Below, piece after piece: positions 1-7,410 of a stretch of 17,240 nt of DNA. The stretch is from an uncultured Neglectibacter sp. (GTDB lineage Bacteria; Bacillota; Clostridia; Oscillospirales; Acutalibacteraceae): the NCBI GenBank assembly GCA_937958185.1, contig CALFFN010000008.1:1-17240 (forward strand), given 5' to 3'. How positions within the stretch are numbered: the stretch's first letter is position 1; every line of letters starts with the position of its first letter. Both the position numbers and the translations under genes were made by a program. The notes under the pieces were generated by a model. The model saw nothing but the letters and a program-made list of their open reading frames with translations. It made no database searches and was not told the origin of the DNA.

Positions 1-77
1 TCCACTTTTTCTCCCTTTCACTAAAGTTTATCCATTCCACCTGCATAGCAGGTGGTTTCTTTATTGGTATAAAGAAA
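1..77. repeat. Dispersed intergenic element, copy A (left edge cut by window)
   Basis: This stretch resembles positions 5183–5270 in the same orientation. Shared blocks are CTAAAGT, TCCATTCC, ACCTGC, GGTGGTTTCTTTA and TTGGTATA, ending in AAAGAAA. It contains a perfect 8-bp hairpin (37–44 with 48–55, CCACCTGC/GCAGGTGG) and a second 9-bp inverted repeat (TTTCTTTAT 56–64 with ATAAAGAAA 69–77). It lies just beyond the terminator of the minus-strand ABC operon. The other copy has the same relation to thrS. It is probably a non-coding dispersed repeat; its left end is outside the window. Confidence 0.6.
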
Positions 78-108
78 GCCGCCCCGGCAGTTTCCCTGCC
101 GGGGCGGC
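71..108 (-). terminator. Intrinsic terminator of the marR–ABC exporter operon
   Basis: A perfect 13-bp GC-rich stem (GCCGCCCCGGCAG at 78–90 with CTGCCGGGGCGGC at 96–108) has a 5-nt loop. Read on the minus strand it is followed by TTTCTTTAT. It lies about 27 nt beyond the stop codon of the last ABC gene. Confidence 0.85.
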
Positions 109-134
109 TCCTTTCTATTATTTTCAGCCCATGT

Positions 135-2042
135 TTATTCCAGCTCGAAAGCGCCTGTGTAAAGCTGATAGTATTTACCCTTTGCGGCAATCAGCTGGTT
201 GTGGTTGCCGCGCTCGATGATACGCCCCAGCTCCAGCACCAGAATGCTGTCGGAGTTCTGCACGGTGGACAGGCGGTGGGCGATGACGAACACGGTGCGC
301 CCGTGCATCAGACCGTCCATGCCCCGCTGCACCAGCTGTTCGGTGCGGGTGTCGATGGAGGAGGTCGCCTCGTCCAAAATCATGACGGGCGGGTCGGCTA
401 CAGCGGCTCTGGCAATGGACAGCAGCTGCCGCTGCCCCTGGGAAAGCCCGCTGCCGTCGCCGGACAGCACGGTGTCGTAGCCCTCGGGCAGACGGCGGAT
501 AAAGTCATCCGCATTGGCAAGCTTTGCCGCCGCCTCGATCTCCTGCTCGGTAGCGTCCAGCTTGCCGTAACGGATATTTTCCCGCACGGTGCCGGTGAAC
601 AGGTTGGTATCCTGCAGCACGATGCCCAGGGAGCGGCGGAGGTCGGGCTTTTTGATCTTATTAATATTGATGCCGTCATAGCGTATTTTGCCGTCGGCAA
701 TGTCATAGAAGCGGTTGATGAGGTTCGTGATGGTGGTCTTGCCCGCGCCTGTAGCGCCCACAAAGGCGATCTTCCTGCCCGGCTCGGCGTCGATAGAAAT
801 GTCGTGCAGCACCAGCTTATCCGGGTTGTAGCCGAAATCCACGTCGAAAAGCTCTACTCTGCCGGTGAGTTTAGTATAGGTCACGGTGCCGTCGCCGTGG
901 GGGTGCTTCCACGCCCACATGCCGGTGCGCTCTTTGCTCTCCACGATCTCGCCGTTTTCTTCTCTGGCGTTCACCAGGGTGACGTAGCCCTCGTCCTGCT
1001 CCGGCTCCTCGTCCATCAGGTCAAAGACGCGCTCGGCGCCTGCCAGCGCCATAACGATCATGTTGAACTGCTGGGAGACCTGGCTGATGGGCATGGTAAA
1101 GCTGCGGCTCAGCTGCAAAAACGCCGCGATTCCGCCCAGCGTCAAGCCGCCCACGCCGCCCAGCGCCAGCGCGCCGCCGGCAACGGCAATGAGCACATAC
1201 TGCAAGTGCCCCAGGTTGCCCATGACGGGACCCATGATGTTGGAATAGATATTCGCCTGGCTGGATTCGTCCCGCAGGGTGGTGTTCAGCCTGTCAAATT
1301 CCTCTTTCGCCTTTTCCTCGTGGCAGAACACCTTAATAACCTTCTGCCCGGCGACCATTTCCTCAATGTAGCCGTTGACCGCGCCCAGGGATTTCTGCTG
1401 GCGCTTGAAATACTTGCCGCTGCGGCTGCCGATGAAACGGGTCAGCACCATCATCAGCGCCACGAACGCCAGCACCAGAAGGGTCAGCGGGACGCTGGTG
1501 GTAATCATGGCGACAAACACGGAAACAATGGTGATAAGCGACGAGAACAGCTGGGGCACGCTTTGAGAGATGAGCTGCCGCATGGTGTCGGTGTCGTTGG
1601 TGTAGCGGCTCATGGTATCGCCGTGGGTGTGGGTGTCAAAATAGCGAATGGGCAGGGTCTGCATATGGGTGAACATATCGTCCCGAATGTCCTTCAGCAC
1701 GCCCTGGGAGACAGTCGCCATGAACCAGTTCTGCAGGAACGCGGAAAGAATGCCTGCCAGATAGATGAGCCCCATAATGCCGATCGCCTTTAATAGCCCG
1801 GTGAACACCGGGTTCGGGTCGCCCAGCAGGGGAGTGATGTAGTCGTCGATCAGCGTTTGCAGGAACATGGAGCCGATCACGCTGACAATGGCGCTGATAA
1901 AGATACAGACGAGCACCGCAATGAACCGAAAACGGTTCATGCCGCGGATATAGCTTAAAATGCGTTGAATGGTCTTCAGAGGATTCTTTGCCTTTTTGCC
2001 GCCGGCAAAGGCTGCTCCTCCCGGATGTCTCGGTCCTGGCAT
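135..2042 (-). CDS. Heterodimeric ABC exporter subunit with the canonical Walker B (ABC half-transporter, 635 aa)
   Basis: This is an ABC half-transporter with an N-terminal membrane domain (about residues 38–330, ABC type-1 exporter fold) and a C-terminal nucleotide-binding domain. Walker A is GATGAGKT (429–436). Walker B ends in ILDE with catalytic E558, and the switch histidine is H589. The signature motif is LSQGQ (533–537) instead of LSGGQ. A charged insert at about 347–392 containing MWAWKHP joins the two domains. The ATG at 2042 is preceded by AGAAAGGAGAGG, which lies in the end of the upstream ABC gene 2 nt away, so the two are co-translated. The pair resembles BmrCD/LmrCD/EfrCD-type multidrug exporters. 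Here the intact catalytic Glu together with a degenerate signature marks this protein as the catalytic-site partner. The substrate cannot be read from sequence. Family call is firm; drug export is inference from family and the MarR neighbour. Confidence 0.92.
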   Translation of the reverse strand: MPGPRHPGGAAFAGGKKAKNPLKTIQRILSYIRGMNRFRFIAVLVCIFISAIVSVIGSMFLQTLIDDYITPLLGDPNPVFTGLLKAIGIMGLIYLAGILSAFLQNWFMATVSQGVLKDIRDDMFTHMQTLPIRYFDTHTHGDTMSRYTNDTDTMRQLISQSVPQLFSSLITIVSVFVAMITTSVPLTLLVLAFVALMMVLTRFIGSRSGKYFKRQQKSLGAVNGYIEEMVAGQKVIKVFCHEEKAKEEFDRLNTTLRDESSQANIYSNIMGPVMGNLGHLQYVLIAVAGGALALGGVGGLTLGGIAAFLQLSRSFTMPISQVSQQFNMIVMALAGAERVFDLMDEEPEQDEGYVTLVNAREENGEIVESKERTGMWAWKHPHGDGTVTYTKLTGRVELFDVDFGYNPDKLVLHDISIDAEPGRKIAFVGATGAGKTTITNLINRFYDIADGKIRYDGININKIKKPDLRRSLGIVLQDTNLFTGTVRENIRYGKLDATEQEIEAAAKLANADDFIRRLPEGYDTVLSGDGSGLSQGQRQLLSIARAAVADPPVMILDEATSSIDTRTEQLVQRGMDGLMHGRTVFVIAHRLSTVQNSDSILVLELGRIIERGNHNQLIAAKGKYYQLYTGAFELE

Positions 2043-2044
2043 AG

Positions 2045-3766
2045 TTAATCCTCTCCTTTCTGCTGGGATTCATATACTTCGCGGTAAATGGGGCTGGACT
2101 GCATCAATTCTTCATGGGTGCCCACGTCCGCCACTTTGCCGCCGTCCAGCACTATGATCTGGTCGGCGTCCTGCACCGAAGCCACACGCTGGGCGATGAT
2201 GATTTTTGTGGTGCCGGGAATTTCCTCCCGGAACGCCTGCCGGATCATGGCGTCTGTCTGGGTATCCACGGCGCTGGTGGAATCGTCCAAAATCAGCACC
2301 TTGGGCTTTTTCAGCAATGCTCTGGCAATGCAGAGACGCTGCTTCTGCCCGCCGGACACATTGGTGCCGCCCTGCTCGATGTGGGTGTCATACCCGTCGG
2401 GGAATTCCCGGATAAAGGAATCCGCCTGGCTGAGCCTGCAGACATGCTCGATCTCCTCGTCGGTGGCATGCTCGTTGCCCCAGCGCAGGTTTTCCTTGAT
2501 CGTGCCGGAGAACAGCTCGTTCTTCTGCAGCACCATGGCGACCGCCTCGCGCAGGGCTTCCAGATTGTAGTCCCGCACGTCTTCGCCGCCGACCAATACG
2601 CGCCCCTCCGCCACGTCATACAGGCGGGGGATCAACTGCACCAGGCTGCTCTTGCCGCTGCCTGTGCCACCCAGAATGCCCACGGTCTGCCCGGGCTGTA
2701 TGTTTAAATTTATGTCGGAAAGACAGGGTTTGCCGCCCTTCTTGTAGCGGAACTCCACATGGTCGAATACCACGGAGCCGTCCTTTACTTCGGTCAGGTT
2801 CTTTTTGCCGTCCACGATATCGGGCTCTTCTTCCAGGATTTCCACGATACGCTTGGCGGAAGCCTGGGACATGATGACCATGACAAAGATCATGGAAAGC
2901 ATCATCAGGCTCATCAATATCTGAGAAGCGTAGGAGATCGTGCTCATCAGCTGCCCGGTGGTCATGCTGCCGCCGACGATAAACTTTGCGCCCATCCAGG
3001 AGATCAGAAGAATAGCGCCGTACATGCAGAACTGGCTCAGGGGAGAGGTGAGCGCAAGGATTTTTTCAGCCAGGGTGGATTCTTTGCGGATATCCTCGGA
3101 AGCGGTGGTGAACTTCTCCGTTTCATAATCTTCCCGGACAAACGCCTTGACCACCCGAATGCCCCGCAGGTTCTCCTGCACGATGGTATTCAGCTTGTCG
3201 TACCGCTTGAACATGCGCTCAAACACCGGGTAGGCCCTGGTGGAAAGGAAGATCATGCCGCCGCCCAGAATGGGAATGGCAACGACGAAAATCAGAGACA
3301 GCTGGGCGTTCAGGCTGAAGGACATCACCAAAGCGAAAATCAGCATCATGGGCGCCCGCACCGCCATGCGAATGATCATCTGGAACGCGTTCTGCACATT
3401 GGTCACGTCCGTGGTCAGCCGGGTGACGATGCTGCCGGTGGAAAATTTGTCGATATTGGAGAAGGAAAAGCGCTGTACGTTGTAGTACATATCCTTTCTC
3501 AGATTGGCGGCAAAGCCGGTGGAAGCCTTGGCGGCGCTCCGCCCCGAAAGCACGCCGAACGCCAGAGAGATCACGGCGCAGCCTGCCAGCGCGGCGCCCA
3601 TTTTGAGAATGTAGCTCATGTTGCCCGCTTCAATGCCAAAGTCGATGAGGTTTGCCATCAGGAGTGGGATCACCACTTCCATCACAGCCTCCATGGTCAC
3701 AAGGAGGGGCGCTAAAATAGAATCCTTTTTGTATTGCCGGATCGACCCGGCAAGCTTTTTAATCAC
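2045..3766 (-). CDS. Heterodimeric ABC exporter subunit with the degenerate ATP site (ABC half-transporter, 573 aa)
   Basis: This is an ABC half-transporter with six expected membrane helices in about residues 15–300, then a nucleotide-binding domain. Walker A is GGTGSGKS (366–373) and the signature is a canonical VSGGQ (470–474). Walker B ends in LILDD, so the catalytic Glu is replaced by D495. The switch histidine is replaced by Q526 (IIAQR). These changes are the known signature of the degenerate-site subunit in heterodimeric exporters. They complement the LSQGQ of the neighbour, so the dimer should have one active and one inactive ATP site. The start is GTG at 3766. It overlaps the marR stop in a GTGA arrangement and has GGGAGGAA upstream, which predicts translational coupling to the regulator. 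Membrane location and multidrug or peptide export are inferred from family. Confidence 0.92.
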   Translation of the reverse strand: MIKKLAGSIRQYKKDSILAPLLVTMEAVMEVVIPLLMANLIDFGIEAGNMSYILKMGAALAGCAVISLAFGVLSGRSAAKASTGFAANLRKDMYYNVQRFSFSNIDKFSTGSIVTRLTTDVTNVQNAFQMIIRMAVRAPMMLIFALVMSFSLNAQLSLIFVVAIPILGGGMIFLSTRAYPVFERMFKRYDKLNTIVQENLRGIRVVKAFVREDYETEKFTTASEDIRKESTLAEKILALTSPLSQFCMYGAILLISWMGAKFIVGGSMTTGQLMSTISYASQILMSLMMLSMIFVMVIMSQASAKRIVEILEEEPDIVDGKKNLTEVKDGSVVFDHVEFRYKKGGKPCLSDINLNIQPGQTVGILGGTGSGKSSLVQLIPRLYDVAEGRVLVGGEDVRDYNLEALREAVAMVLQKNELFSGTIKENLRWGNEHATDEEIEHVCRLSQADSFIREFPDGYDTHIEQGGTNVSGGQKQRLCIARALLKKPKVLILDDSTSAVDTQTDAMIRQAFREEIPGTTKIIIAQRVASVQDADQIIVLDGGKVADVGTHEELMQSSPIYREVYESQQKGED

Positions 3767-4239
3767 GGTAAGTTCCTCCCTTTTGGTGGAATATTCTGCT
3801 CCAGGGCAGTGATCCCCTGGGCGATTTTCTCACAGAGCGCAAGGAATGTTTTCCGTTCCTCCTCCGTCAGTGTATGGATCAAAGTTTCTTCCGTTTTCCG
3901 AATGCTGTCCATCACCTTTGCGTGGTGCTCCAGTGCTTTCGGGGTCAAGCTCAATTTTTTGAGACGTGCGTCCCAGTCCACGGATTCCCGATAAATCATT
4001 CCATTTTTTTCCATCTGCTGTAAAATACCCGTCACGGTAGAACGGCTGATGGAAAACCGCGCCTGGATATCCCGCTGGAAAATATCCTTTTCCCTGTTTT
4101 CATACAGATAGCCCATGATCCACCCCTGCATGCCGGTCACTTCTCCCGGCATATCGGAAAAAGCCATCTGATTCACTGCGTGTTTGATCATATGCGACAA
4201 TGTGCGCACCTGAAACCCGATTTCCTCCTCATGGGACAT
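3763..4239 (-). CDS. MarR-family winged-helix transcriptional regulator, first gene of the ABC exporter operon
   Basis: This 158-aa protein has a MarR-type winged helix-turn-helix. The recognition region includes RFSISRSTVTGILQQMEKNG and is followed by the DARLKKLSLT wing. Acidic, helical N- and C-terminal segments are typical of the dimerisation domain. The frame stays open upstream to 4893. The real start is set at ATG 4239, because AGAAAGGAG lies 9 nt upstream and a consensus promoter lies at 4328–4356. The stop overlaps the GTG start of the ABC gene by 4 nt. MarR proteins encoded with exporters usually repress their own operon and respond to small ligands. The four direct 15-bp repeats between promoter and start are the likely target. 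The ligand is unknown. Confidence 0.9.
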   Translation of the reverse strand: MSHEEEIGFQVRTLSHMIKHAVNQMAFSDMPGEVTGMQGWIMGYLYENREKDIFQRDIQARFSISRSTVTGILQQMEKNGMIYRESVDWDARLKKLSLTPKALEHHAKVMDSIRKTEETLIHTLTEEERKTFLALCEKIAQGITALEQNIPPKGRNLP

Positions 4240-4262
4240 ACAAAATGCTCTCCTTTCTCTAG

Positions 4263-4322
4263 ATTGTTTGCATCCGAATTGTTTTGTAATAAACTGTTCG
4301 TTTCCGCACTGTTCGGTTACGA
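4263..4322. repeat. Four tandem 15-bp direct repeats, probable operator array of the MarR regulator
   Basis: On the plus strand, units begin exactly 15 bp apart at 4263, 4278, 4293 and 4308. They read attgtttgcatccga, attgttttgtaataa, actgttcgtttccgc and actgttcggttacga. The shared core is A(T/C)TGTT(T/C). The array starts at the predicted transcription start of the marR–ABC operon and ends about 23 nt before the marR start codon, so a bound protein would block elongation or promoter clearance. Binding by MarR is inference. Confidence 0.7.
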
Positions 4323-4327
4323 ACATT

Positions 4328-4356
4328 ATTATAAGAGCGTTTCCATCATTTGTCAA
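4328..4356 (-). promoter_or_regulatory. Sigma-A promoter of the marR–ABC exporter operon
   Basis: On the minus strand a perfect TTGACA (4356–4351) and a perfect TATAAT (4333–4328) are separated by exactly 17 bp. The predicted start is near 4321. Such a full-consensus promoter implies high basal strength, so repression through the adjacent repeats is plausible. Confidence 0.88.
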
Positions 4357-4405
4357 GCACAAAAAATAAATTTTTTTGTTCCGGCAGGGGAAGTCCAGCC
4401 GGGGC

Positions 4406-4434
4406 TTGCAAAGACAGGGGATATCGGATAAAAT
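4406..4434 (+). promoter_or_regulatory. Sigma-A promoter of the pentapeptide-repeat gene
   Basis: TTGCAA (4406–4411), a 17-bp spacer and TAAAAT (4429–4434) lie 33 bp upstream of the ATG at 4468. It diverges from the marR promoter, with only about 50 bp between the two -35 boxes, so co-regulation is possible. Confidence 0.65.
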
Positions 4435-4467
4435 AAGCATGAGAAAACCCGGAAAGAGAGAACTGCT

Positions 4468-5052
4468 ATGGAAACCTATTTTGAAGGGCGCGATTTTCAG
4501 GGGAAGAAGCTGCAGGGGGAGGTCCTGGAGGGCTTGCAGTTTGTGGACTGTACCTTTACCGACTGCTCTCTGGACGCCTGCACCCTGCGGCACTGCGATT
4601 TTTCCGGCTGTGCCTTTCTCCGCTGCCGGGTGACTTCCCTGAAGGTGGAAAGCAGCCAGATCAAATTCGGTGAATTTACGGAATGCGCTCTCACCGGGAT
4701 AAACTGGGGGCTGCTTCAGCCCGCCGGGCGGTTTTCCGAGCCCATTTCCCGCATGGAGCGCTGCCGCCTGAAATACAATTCCTTTTCCAGCCTGAACCTT
4801 GCCCGGTTCGACTTTTCCGGCTCGGAGCTGGTGGAATCCATGTTTGCCGAATGCAAGCTGACGGAGAGCAATTTCCAGGATTGCAGCCTGCAAAATACGG
4901 AATTTTTCCAGTGCGATCTCCGCAAAGCCGACTTCCGCCGCGCTGTGGGTTATCGGATCGACGTGCTGACCAACAAAGTAAAGGACGCCCGCTTTTCCCT
5001 GCCGGAAGCCATACGGCTGCTGGGTCCGCTGGGGGTAAAAATTGACGAGTAG
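4468..5052 (+). CDS. Pentapeptide-repeat protein, Qnr-like architecture (194 aa)
   Basis: Nearly the whole protein is built of five-residue repeats with F or L at the central position (for example EGRDF, VDCTF, RHCDF, SGCAF, AECKL, TESNF, QDCSL). There are two blocks, about 6–80 and 100–162, separated by a non-repeat stretch (81–99). It ends in a KDARFSLPEAIRLL-type tail with a helix. Such repeats form a right-handed quadrilateral beta-helix. Qnr and MfpA, which protect gyrase by mimicking DNA, have this fold, two blocks and a C-terminal helix, but are usually slightly longer (Qnr about 215 aa). Consecutive repeats place Cys at 28, 33, 38, 43, 48 and 53, a ladder stacked along one face. The start ATG has a modest ribosome site (GGAAAGAGAG). 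The gene is divergent from an exporter and its regulator, which hints at a resistance role, but most pentapeptide proteins have no known function. Confidence 0.85.
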   Translation: METYFEGRDFQGKKLQGEVLEGLQFVDCTFTDCSLDACTLRHCDFSGCAFLRCRVTSLKVESSQIKFGEFTECALTGINWGLLQPAGRFSEPISRMERCRLKYNSFSSLNLARFDFSGSELVESMFAECKLTESNFQDCSLQNTEFFQCDLRKADFRRAVGYRIDVLTNKVKDARFSLPEAIRLLGPLGVKIDE

Positions 5053-5182
5053 GTTTTTACGCTCGCGCTGTTCTCTCTAAATCGTTCCTATCTATGTCAC
5101 CTGGCTTTTTATTTCGCCATCTCCCGATTTTTAGTTTTGTGCGGTTGGCAGCCTCACTCATTCTATCTGACAGAAATTCTTT

Positions 5183-5270
5183 TTCTACTTTTCCTAAAGT
5201 CTGTCCATTCCCACCTGCTTTAGCAAGCTGCGTACTGCGGGTGGTTTCTTTACTTTGGTATACAAAGAAA
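5183..5270. repeat. Dispersed intergenic element, copy B
   Basis: This matches copy A at the left edge of the window. Shared blocks are CCTAAAGT, TCCATTCC, CACCTGC, GGTGGTTTCTTTA and TTGGTATA, ending in AAAGAAA. Copy B has a longer loop between its CCCACC (5210–5215) and GGGTGG (5239–5244) arms. TTTCTTT (5245–5251) can pair with AAAGAAA (5264–5270). It lies directly beyond the thrS terminator, as copy A lies beyond the ABC operon terminator. The rest of 5053–5182 has no recognisable gene. Confidence 0.6.
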
Positions 5271-5302
5271 TCCGGCAAAACAGGTAACCCTATCTTGCCG
5301 GA
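5264..5302 (-). terminator. Terminator of thrS, possibly bidirectional
   Basis: The stem TCCGGCAA (5271–5278) with TTGCCGGA (5295–5302) is followed on the minus strand by TTTCTTTG. The plus strand also continues with TTTTT (5303–5307), so it could stop transcription of the pentapeptide gene as well. Confidence 0.7.
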
Positions 5303-5367
5303 TTTTTCTGCTATTATCTTCCCTGCTCCAAAGGGATCGCCGCCAAAAACGGCCGCCTGTGCCAAAG

Positions 5368-5433
5368 GCTTTCCGTGTCACGCCCCGGCAGAGTATAATG
5401 CACTGTGCCGGGATACGGAAAGCCCCGACACGG
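5368..5433. other. Inverted-repeat structure in the thrS 3' untranslated region
   Basis: CCGTGTC (5373–5379) pairs with GACACGG (5427–5433). Inside it CCGGCA pairs with TGCCGG. An alternative pairing joins GGCTTTCCGT (5368–5377) with ACGGAAAGCC (5415–5424). It begins 6 nt after the thrS stop codon. It has no T-run, so it may stabilise the mRNA end rather than terminate. The function is not known. Confidence 0.45.
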
Positions 5434-5438
5434 CATCA

Positions 5439-7343
5439 TCACTTGATCTCTCTGGAAGCGATCTCCTCCGTGGTCTTGGCGATAAATTCCTCCACGGTCA
5501 TGGCGCCCAGGTCGCCGTCCCTGCGGTGGCGGGGAGAGATGGTGCCGCTCTCCGCTTCCTTGTCGCCTACGACCAGCATATAGGGGGTCTGCTGAAGCTG
5601 GGCTTCTCTGATCTTATACCCGATCTTCTCATTTCTGGTGTCGCATTCCACCCGCAGCCCGGCAGCCTCCAGCTGCTCCTTCAGGGACTGGGCATACTCG
5701 TGATGGCGCTCGGAAATAGGCAGGATCACCGCCTGCACAGGGGACAGCCACAACGGGAATTTCCCGGCAAAGTGCTCGGTAATCACGCCGATAAAGCGCT
5801 CGATAGAGCCCAGCACCACGCGGTGGATCATCACCGGGCGGTGCTTTTCCCCGTCCGACCCGGTATATTCCAGCTCAAAGCGTTCCGGCAGCTGGCTGTC
5901 CAGCTGAATGGTGCCGCACTGCCAGGTGCGCCCCAGGGAATCCGCGATGTGGAAGTCCAGCTTAGGTCCGTAAAACGCGCCGTCACCCTCGTTGATGACA
6001 TAGTCCTTCCCCATTGCCGTGATGGCGTTTTTCAGGATATCTTGGTTGCGCTCCCATTCCTCCACTTCGCCGATATGATCCTCGGGCATGGTGGAAAGCT
6101 CGATGGTATAGGTGAGCCCAAAAGTGGAATACACCTCGTCAAATAGGCGCACCGTTTCCTGGATCACGTCCTGCATTTGCTCTCTTGTCATGAAGATGTG
6201 GGCGTCGTCCTGGGTGAAGCAGCGCACCCGGAACAGACCGTGCAAGGTGCCGGAAAGCTCGTGGCGGTGCACAAGCCCCAGCTCGCCCACCCGCAGGGGC
6301 AGCTCCCGGTAGGAATGGGGCTCGCTGGCATAGACCAGCATACCGCCGGGACAGTTCATGGGCTTAATGGCAAAGTCCGTATCGTCGATGACGGTGGTGT
6401 ACATATTGTCCTTGTAATGGTCCCAGTGACCGCTGCGCTCCCAAAGCTGGCGGTTCATCATCATGGGAGTGGAGATTTCCAGATAGCCGTACTTTTTGTG
6501 TACCTGCCGCCAATAATCGATCAGGGTATTTTTCAGCACCATGCCCTTGGGGAGGAAGAACGGGAAGCCCGGTCCCTCGTCCCGCAGCATAAAGAGCCCC
6601 AGCTCCTTGCCCAGCTTGCGGTGGTCGCGTTTCTTTGCCTCCTCCAGCATTTGCAGGTACTCGTCCAGCTCCGACTGCTTGGGGAAGGAAATGCCGTACA
6701 CGCGGGTCAGCATCTTCTTGGTGGCGTCGCCCCGCCAGTAAGCGCCTGTGATGGAGGTGAGCTTCACCGCCTTGACGCTGCCGGTGCCCATCAGGTGGGG
6801 TCCCGCGCACAGGTCCTCAAAGTCGCCCTGCCGGTAGAAGCTGATCTTTTCCCCCCCTGCGGAGTGCTCGTCGATCAGCTCCAGCTTGTACTCCTGCCCT
6901 GCCATTTCCGCTCTGGCTTCCTCCGGGGGCAGCTCAAAGCGCTCCAGTTCCAGATTCTCCTTGATGATCTTCTTCATCTCGTCCTCGATCTTGGGCAGAT
7001 CCTCAGAGGACAGGGGCGTTTCCAAATCGAAATCGTAGTAGAAGCCGTTTTCGATGGCAGGTCCGATGGCGAATTTCGTGCCGGGATACAGGCGCTTCAC
7101 CGCCTGCGCCATAATGTGGGAGGTGGTGTGCCAGTAGGCGTGCTTGCCGTCGGCGTCGTCAAAGGTGAGGATCTCCAGCGCGCAGTCCTTTGTAATAGGG
7201 GTGCGCAGGTCCTTTACCTCGCCGTCAATGCGGGCGGCACAGGCGGACTTGTAAAGCCCCATGCCGATGGACTTTGCCACCTCGGCGGCAGTCACGCCGC
7301 TTTCAAATTCTCTTACTTGTCCTTTCAGGTCGATCTTGATCAT
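5439..7343 (-). CDS. thrS: Threonyl-tRNA synthetase
   Basis: This cytoplasmic enzyme charges tRNA-Thr with threonine. The 634-aa length is normal for bacterial ThrRS. It has an N-terminal TGS domain (about 1–62) and an editing domain with H72/H76 (HTTSH) and C179/H183 (CAGPH). The class II core carries motif 1 near 291–310, MNCPGG with the zinc ligand C331, motif 2 (RHELSGTLHGLFRVR), the zinc ligand H382 and the motif 3 region around MIHRVVLGSIERF. An anticodon-binding domain completes the C-terminus (VILPI…EKIGYKIREA). The frame is open up to 7460, but that part is the T-box antiterminator and terminator. ATG 7343 is chosen because AGAAAGGAGAGC lies 8 nt upstream and the protein then begins MIKIDLKG as in the family. 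It is a single-gene unit controlled by the T-box. Confidence 0.97.
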   Translation of the reverse strand: MIKIDLKGQVREFESGVTAAEVAKSIGMGLYKSACAARIDGEVKDLRTPITKDCALEILTFDDADGKHAYWHTTSHIMAQAVKRLYPGTKFAIGPAIENGFYYDFDLETPLSSEDLPKIEDEMKKIIKENLELERFELPPEEARAEMAGQEYKLELIDEHSAGGEKISFYRQGDFEDLCAGPHLMGTGSVKAVKLTSITGAYWRGDATKKMLTRVYGISFPKQSELDEYLQMLEEAKKRDHRKLGKELGLFMLRDEGPGFPFFLPKGMVLKNTLIDYWRQVHKKYGYLEISTPMMMNRQLWERSGHWDHYKDNMYTTVIDDTDFAIKPMNCPGGMLVYASEPHSYRELPLRVGELGLVHRHELSGTLHGLFRVRCFTQDDAHIFMTREQMQDVIQETVRLFDEVYSTFGLTYTIELSTMPEDHIGEVEEWERNQDILKNAITAMGKDYVINEGDGAFYGPKLDFHIADSLGRTWQCGTIQLDSQLPERFELEYTGSDGEKHRPVMIHRVVLGSIERFIGVITEHFAGKFPLWLSPVQAVILPISERHHEYAQSLKEQLEAAGLRVECDTRNEKIGYKIREAQLQQTPYMLVVGDKEAESGTISPRHRRDGDLGAMTVEEFIAKTTEEIASREIK

Positions 7344-7369
7344 TGGGAAGCTCTCCTTTCTGCCGGGGC

Positions 7370-7410
7370 AAAAATAAAAACAGCCTGCCCCAGCCAATTC
7401 TGGGGCAGGC
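7370..7410 (-). terminator. Regulated terminator of the thrS T-box
   Basis: A perfect 11-bp stem (GCCTGCCCCAG 7383–7393 with CTGGGGCAGGC 7400–7410) is followed on the minus strand by TGTTTTTATTTTT. It sits between the T-box sequence and the thrS ribosome binding site. Confidence 0.92.

Noticed and set aside
201..1793. Long plus-strand open frame of 530 codons
   Set aside because: It is antisense to the ABC exporter gene, rich in His and Gln as expected for a shadow of a GC-rich gene, with no known domain.
4263..4322. CRISPR-like array
   Set aside because: Units are contiguous 15-mers without spacers and there are no cas genes.
4240..4326. Possible leader peptide or earlier ATG at 4326 in frame with marR
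   Set aside because: It coincides with the predicted transcription start and has no ribosome site. Its translation simply reflects the 15-bp repeats.
4240..4893. Upstream extension of the MarR protein
   Set aside because: It would cross the operon promoter and run antisense to the pentapeptide gene. The ribosome site fits ATG 4239.
5057..5365. 102-codon minus-strand frame after thrS
   Set aside because: It runs through the thrS terminator and a hairpin-rich repeat, with no domain or ribosome site. It is translation of a non-coding repeat.
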